Of a DNA stretch of 64,000 bases, positions 62,154-64,000 are shown in pieces. The notes beneath the pieces are model-generated. The model saw only the letters and a program-made list of their open reading frames with translations, had not been told where the DNA came from and made no database searches. This DNA is from Calidifontibacter indicus (GTDB taxonomy: Bacteria > Actinomycetota > Actinomycetes > Actinomycetales > Dermatophilaceae): contig NZ_QTUA01000001.1 of NCBI RefSeq assembly GCF_003386865.1, forward strand, positions 2,542,001-2,606,000, given 5' to 3'. The number at the start of each line of letters is the position of its first letter. Positions within the stretch are counted from its first letter, which is position 1. A program made the position numbers and the translations under genes.

Positions 62154-63254
62154 CTAGGGTACGTCCGGTCGCGGGGCGGGTGTCCAGGTGCCCGCCACTC
62201 GGCGCGTCAGTCGTGCGAGTTCGTCGGCCAGTTCCGCGACCGCCAGCGGCTCCGGGCGCATCCACCCGCTGCGGCTGATCGAGTAGGTGCCCTGAAGCCC
62301 GAGCGACATCTGCTCGCGCCGTCCGACATGAACCTCGTCAGCGAGCACCACCGCCGGTCGGGCCAGTGCGCCGGCGGCCGTGGCCACCTCCGCCAGCACG
62401 CTGTGTTCCAGCACCCGCCAGTCGAAGATGCCGGTCGCGGTCACCACCAGGTCGGACGCCGCGATGCGGTCGGCGAGCCCGGTCGCTCTAGCCCCGAAGG
62501 CCGGGGCAGGCACGAGCGCCGCGCCGAGCGCGGCGAGCAGGAAGCCCAGTCCTCCGGCGGCGCCGGCGCCGGGCTGCCGTTCGGGACGGATCGACGTGCC
62601 CGCGAGCAGGTCGGTGCGGGCCGGCACCGCCGCACGGACGACGTCGAGCCACTGCCCCATCGCGTGTTCGGCGGCCTGCGCCGCCTCCTTGGTCACGCCG
62701 AGTTCCTCCACGGCGGAGAAGCTGGCGCCCTGGAAGCCCAGCAGTTGACGATCGGTGTCGACGAGCGCGCTGATCCGCAGCCCGGCGACCCGCTCGGCGG
62801 CACGACGGACGGCGTCGGCATCGGGCTCGTGCGCAGGAGTGCCGGCGAGCGCCGCCACGAAACCGCGGCCGCCGTCGAGTGCGGCCGTGCTCGACAGACC
62901 GATCGACAGCGTGTGTGCGCCGGCGTCGGCCAGCGCGGCGACGACCGCGCCGAGCGTGCCAGACCCCGGTGCACCGGCCGCTTCCGCCTCCGCGGCGTCG
63001 AGCCAGGCGCGGGTGCCGTCGGCGGACACGAACGCGGGCACCCGGGCGCCGTGCGCCTCGACAACGGTGGCGTCGACGTCGCCCGGAGCGGACGTAGCGG
63101 CCAGCACGGACGCCGTGCCGATACCGCCGTCGATCTGCGGGAGCGCCTCGATCTCGACGTGCGGCGCCGCCTCGCGCCAGGCGGTCGCCACGATGCGGGA
63201 CACCTCCGGCGGACTCAGTTCGCCGACCCGGCCGGGCGCCACCAGAACACGCAT
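62154..63254 (-). CDS. Glycerate kinase-family protein with altered active-site motifs
   Basis: 366 residues from ATG 63254. The fold is that of glycerate 2-kinase GlxK/GarK: LPQIDGGIGTASVLAAT (normally DGGEGT), GAGAAGGLGFLLAALGA and SDLVVTATGIFD (normally TGEGRxD). The opening APDKFKGSL, with catalytic Asp/Lys, reads APGRVGELS here. These changes suggest a non-catalytic or repurposed member. The mycobacterial homologue (Rv2205c) also neighbours erpA. Own start MRVLVAPG is the family start. Confidence 0.78.
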   Translation of the reverse strand: MRVLVAPGRVGELSPPEVSRIVATAWREAAPHVEIEALPQIDGGIGTASVLAATSAPGDVDATVVEAHGARVPAFVSADGTRAWLDAAEAEAAGAPGSGTLGAVVAALADAGAHTLSIGLSSTAALDGGRGFVAALAGTPAHEPDADAVRRAAERVAGLRISALVDTDRQLLGFQGASFSAVEELGVTKEAAQAAEHAMGQWLDVVRAAVPARTDLLAGTSIRPERQPGAGAAGGLGFLLAALGAALVPAPAFGARATGLADRIAASDLVVTATGIFDWRVLEHSVLAEVATAAGALARPAVVLADEVHVGRREQMSLGLQGTYSISRSGWMRPEPLAVAELADELARLTRRVAGTWTPAPRPDVP

Positions 63255-63273
63255 GGCGGCAAGTATCCCGTGG

Positions 63274-63969
63274 TCAGCCGACGAGCAACGCGCGGGCACC
63301 GAGCCCGAGCACCGCCAGCGTGACCGCGGTCATCAGCGTCCACCAACCGGTGGCGGGCAACGGGGTGATCCGCGCGAGTTGGTCGACGTCCGATCCCAGT
63401 CCACCCGGGCGCCGACGGGCGCGGAACAGCCCGGCCATCCCCCAGGGTCCGCTGAACAACAGGAACCAGGTGAGGGTGGTCGCGAGCGCCGACCGCACCT
63501 GGTCGGGTGCGTACCATCCGACCAGCCCGATCGTGACCCCGCTGACCACGACGACGACCAGGCCGTGCAGGTTGCGGATCTGCAGCAGCATCAGCGCGCA
63601 GACGAGCACCATCGCCCACAGGTAGGCGTTCGACCACCCGGCCGGCGCCGCATAGGCGCCCGCCAGCCCGGCGAGCGCCGGGGTCAGGTAGCCCGCCAGC
63701 AGGGTGGCCACCATTCCCGGGCCCGAGGGGCGGCCGCGCGACACCGACAGGCCGGACGCGTCGGAGTGCAACCGGATGCCGTGCAGCGAGCGCCCGGCCA
63801 GCAGCGCCACGACGGCGTGACCGCCCTCGTGCAGCAGCGTCACCAAGTGCCTGATGTAGCGCACGATCGGGTCGGCCAGCAGCGCGCACAGCGCCACGAG
63901 GGCGCACCCGATGACGACCGCGCGATCGGGCGGGGTCGTGGCGGCGAGTCGGTCGAGAAATTGGTCCAC
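63274..63969 (-). CDS. M50-family membrane metallopeptidase
   Basis: 231 residues from GTG 63969, with six or so hydrophobic helices. The zinc motif is in a helix: LVTLLHEGGHAVVALLAGRSL (H47-E48-H51), as in actinobacterial M50B-like peptidases related to site-2 proteases. A late NLHG/DP third-ligand motif is not clear. Substrate unknown. The 31 bases after it to the window edge hold only upstream region. Confidence 0.8.
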   Translation of the reverse strand: MDQFLDRLAATTPPDRAVVIGCALVALCALLADPIVRYIRHLVTLLHEGGHAVVALLAGRSLHGIRLHSDASGLSVSRGRPSGPGMVATLLAGYLTPALAGLAGAYAAPAGWSNAYLWAMVLVCALMLLQIRNLHGLVVVVVSGVTIGLVGWYAPDQVRSALATTLTWFLLFSGPWGMAGLFRARRRPGGLGSDVDQLARITPLPATGWWTLMTAVTLAVLGLGARALLVG

Positions 63970-64000
63970 GCGGGTTCAACGAAGCCCGGTTTCGGTGGGT

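Overview
The window is high-GC (about 70%) actinobacterial chromosome. Gene content (QcrCAB/CtaCDEF respiratory supercomplex, PASTA kinase, class II DAHP synthase, F420-type LLM oxidoreductase, DUF3040/DUF5709/DUF5998/DUF7455/DUF456 proteins, 13E12-type HNH protein) and the abundance of leaderless genes point to the order Micrococcales, probably near Dermacoccaceae/Intrasporangiaceae; the family is a guess. No tRNA, rRNA, CRISPR array, insertion sequence or prophage was recognised. Nearly all of the window is coding and no gene-free stretch exceeds about 290 bases.

Layout. (1) 1-5.6 kb, accessory: a truncated XRE/NB-ARC/TPR regulator, divergent from three secreted peptidoglycan hydrolases of different specificity, with a perfect palindrome between them. 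(2) 5.6-18.5 kb, metabolism: an alkaline-phosphatase-superfamily protein, DUF5998, a GNAT/acyl-CoA-synthetase fusion, a frameshifted acyl-CoA synthetase, a nitroreductase, DhaKLM, an FMN hydroxyacid oxidase and an LLM oxidoreductase. (3) 18.6-31 kb, DNA topology and repair: a secreted nuclease, ParC, a 13E12 HNH protein, a SatD-like protein, an HhH-GPD protein, DinB and ParE. (4) 31-64 kb: a block whose order matches, from memory, M. tuberculosis around Rv2172c-Rv2205c: metF, polyprenyl synthase, Rv2175c-like, Ser/Thr kinase, aroG, acyltransferase, ROK/ArsA/SRPBCC operon, exonuclease-GIY-YIG protein, trpD, ctaE-qcrCAB, ctaCDF, aat, adoK-like kinase, erpA, glycerate-kinase-like protein and an M50 peptidase.

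The strongest new signal is regulatory. Five intergenic sites match the RecA-NDp/PafBC promoter (TTGTCRGTG-N8-TAnnnT), and two 16/14-bp LexA boxes are present. They mark a dispersed DNA-damage regulon: dinB (LexA box plus RecA-NDp-like promoter), a SAV_6107-family HEPN gene (perfect RecA-NDp promoter followed by a perfect LexA box, as at mycobacterial recA), the 13E12 HNH gene, the exonuclease-GIY-YIG gene, and a mirror-image promoter reading toward a Cys-rich small protein and an HExxH lipoprotein. The HEPN protein and the Cys-rich/lipoprotein pair are the candidates for undescribed damage-response functions.

Many starts were set by a recurrent leaderless layout: a TAnnnT (or nAnnnT) hexamer 6-7 bases before ATG/GTG. 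Other genes carry clear GGAGG-type ribosome sites or are coupled by 1-4 base overlaps.
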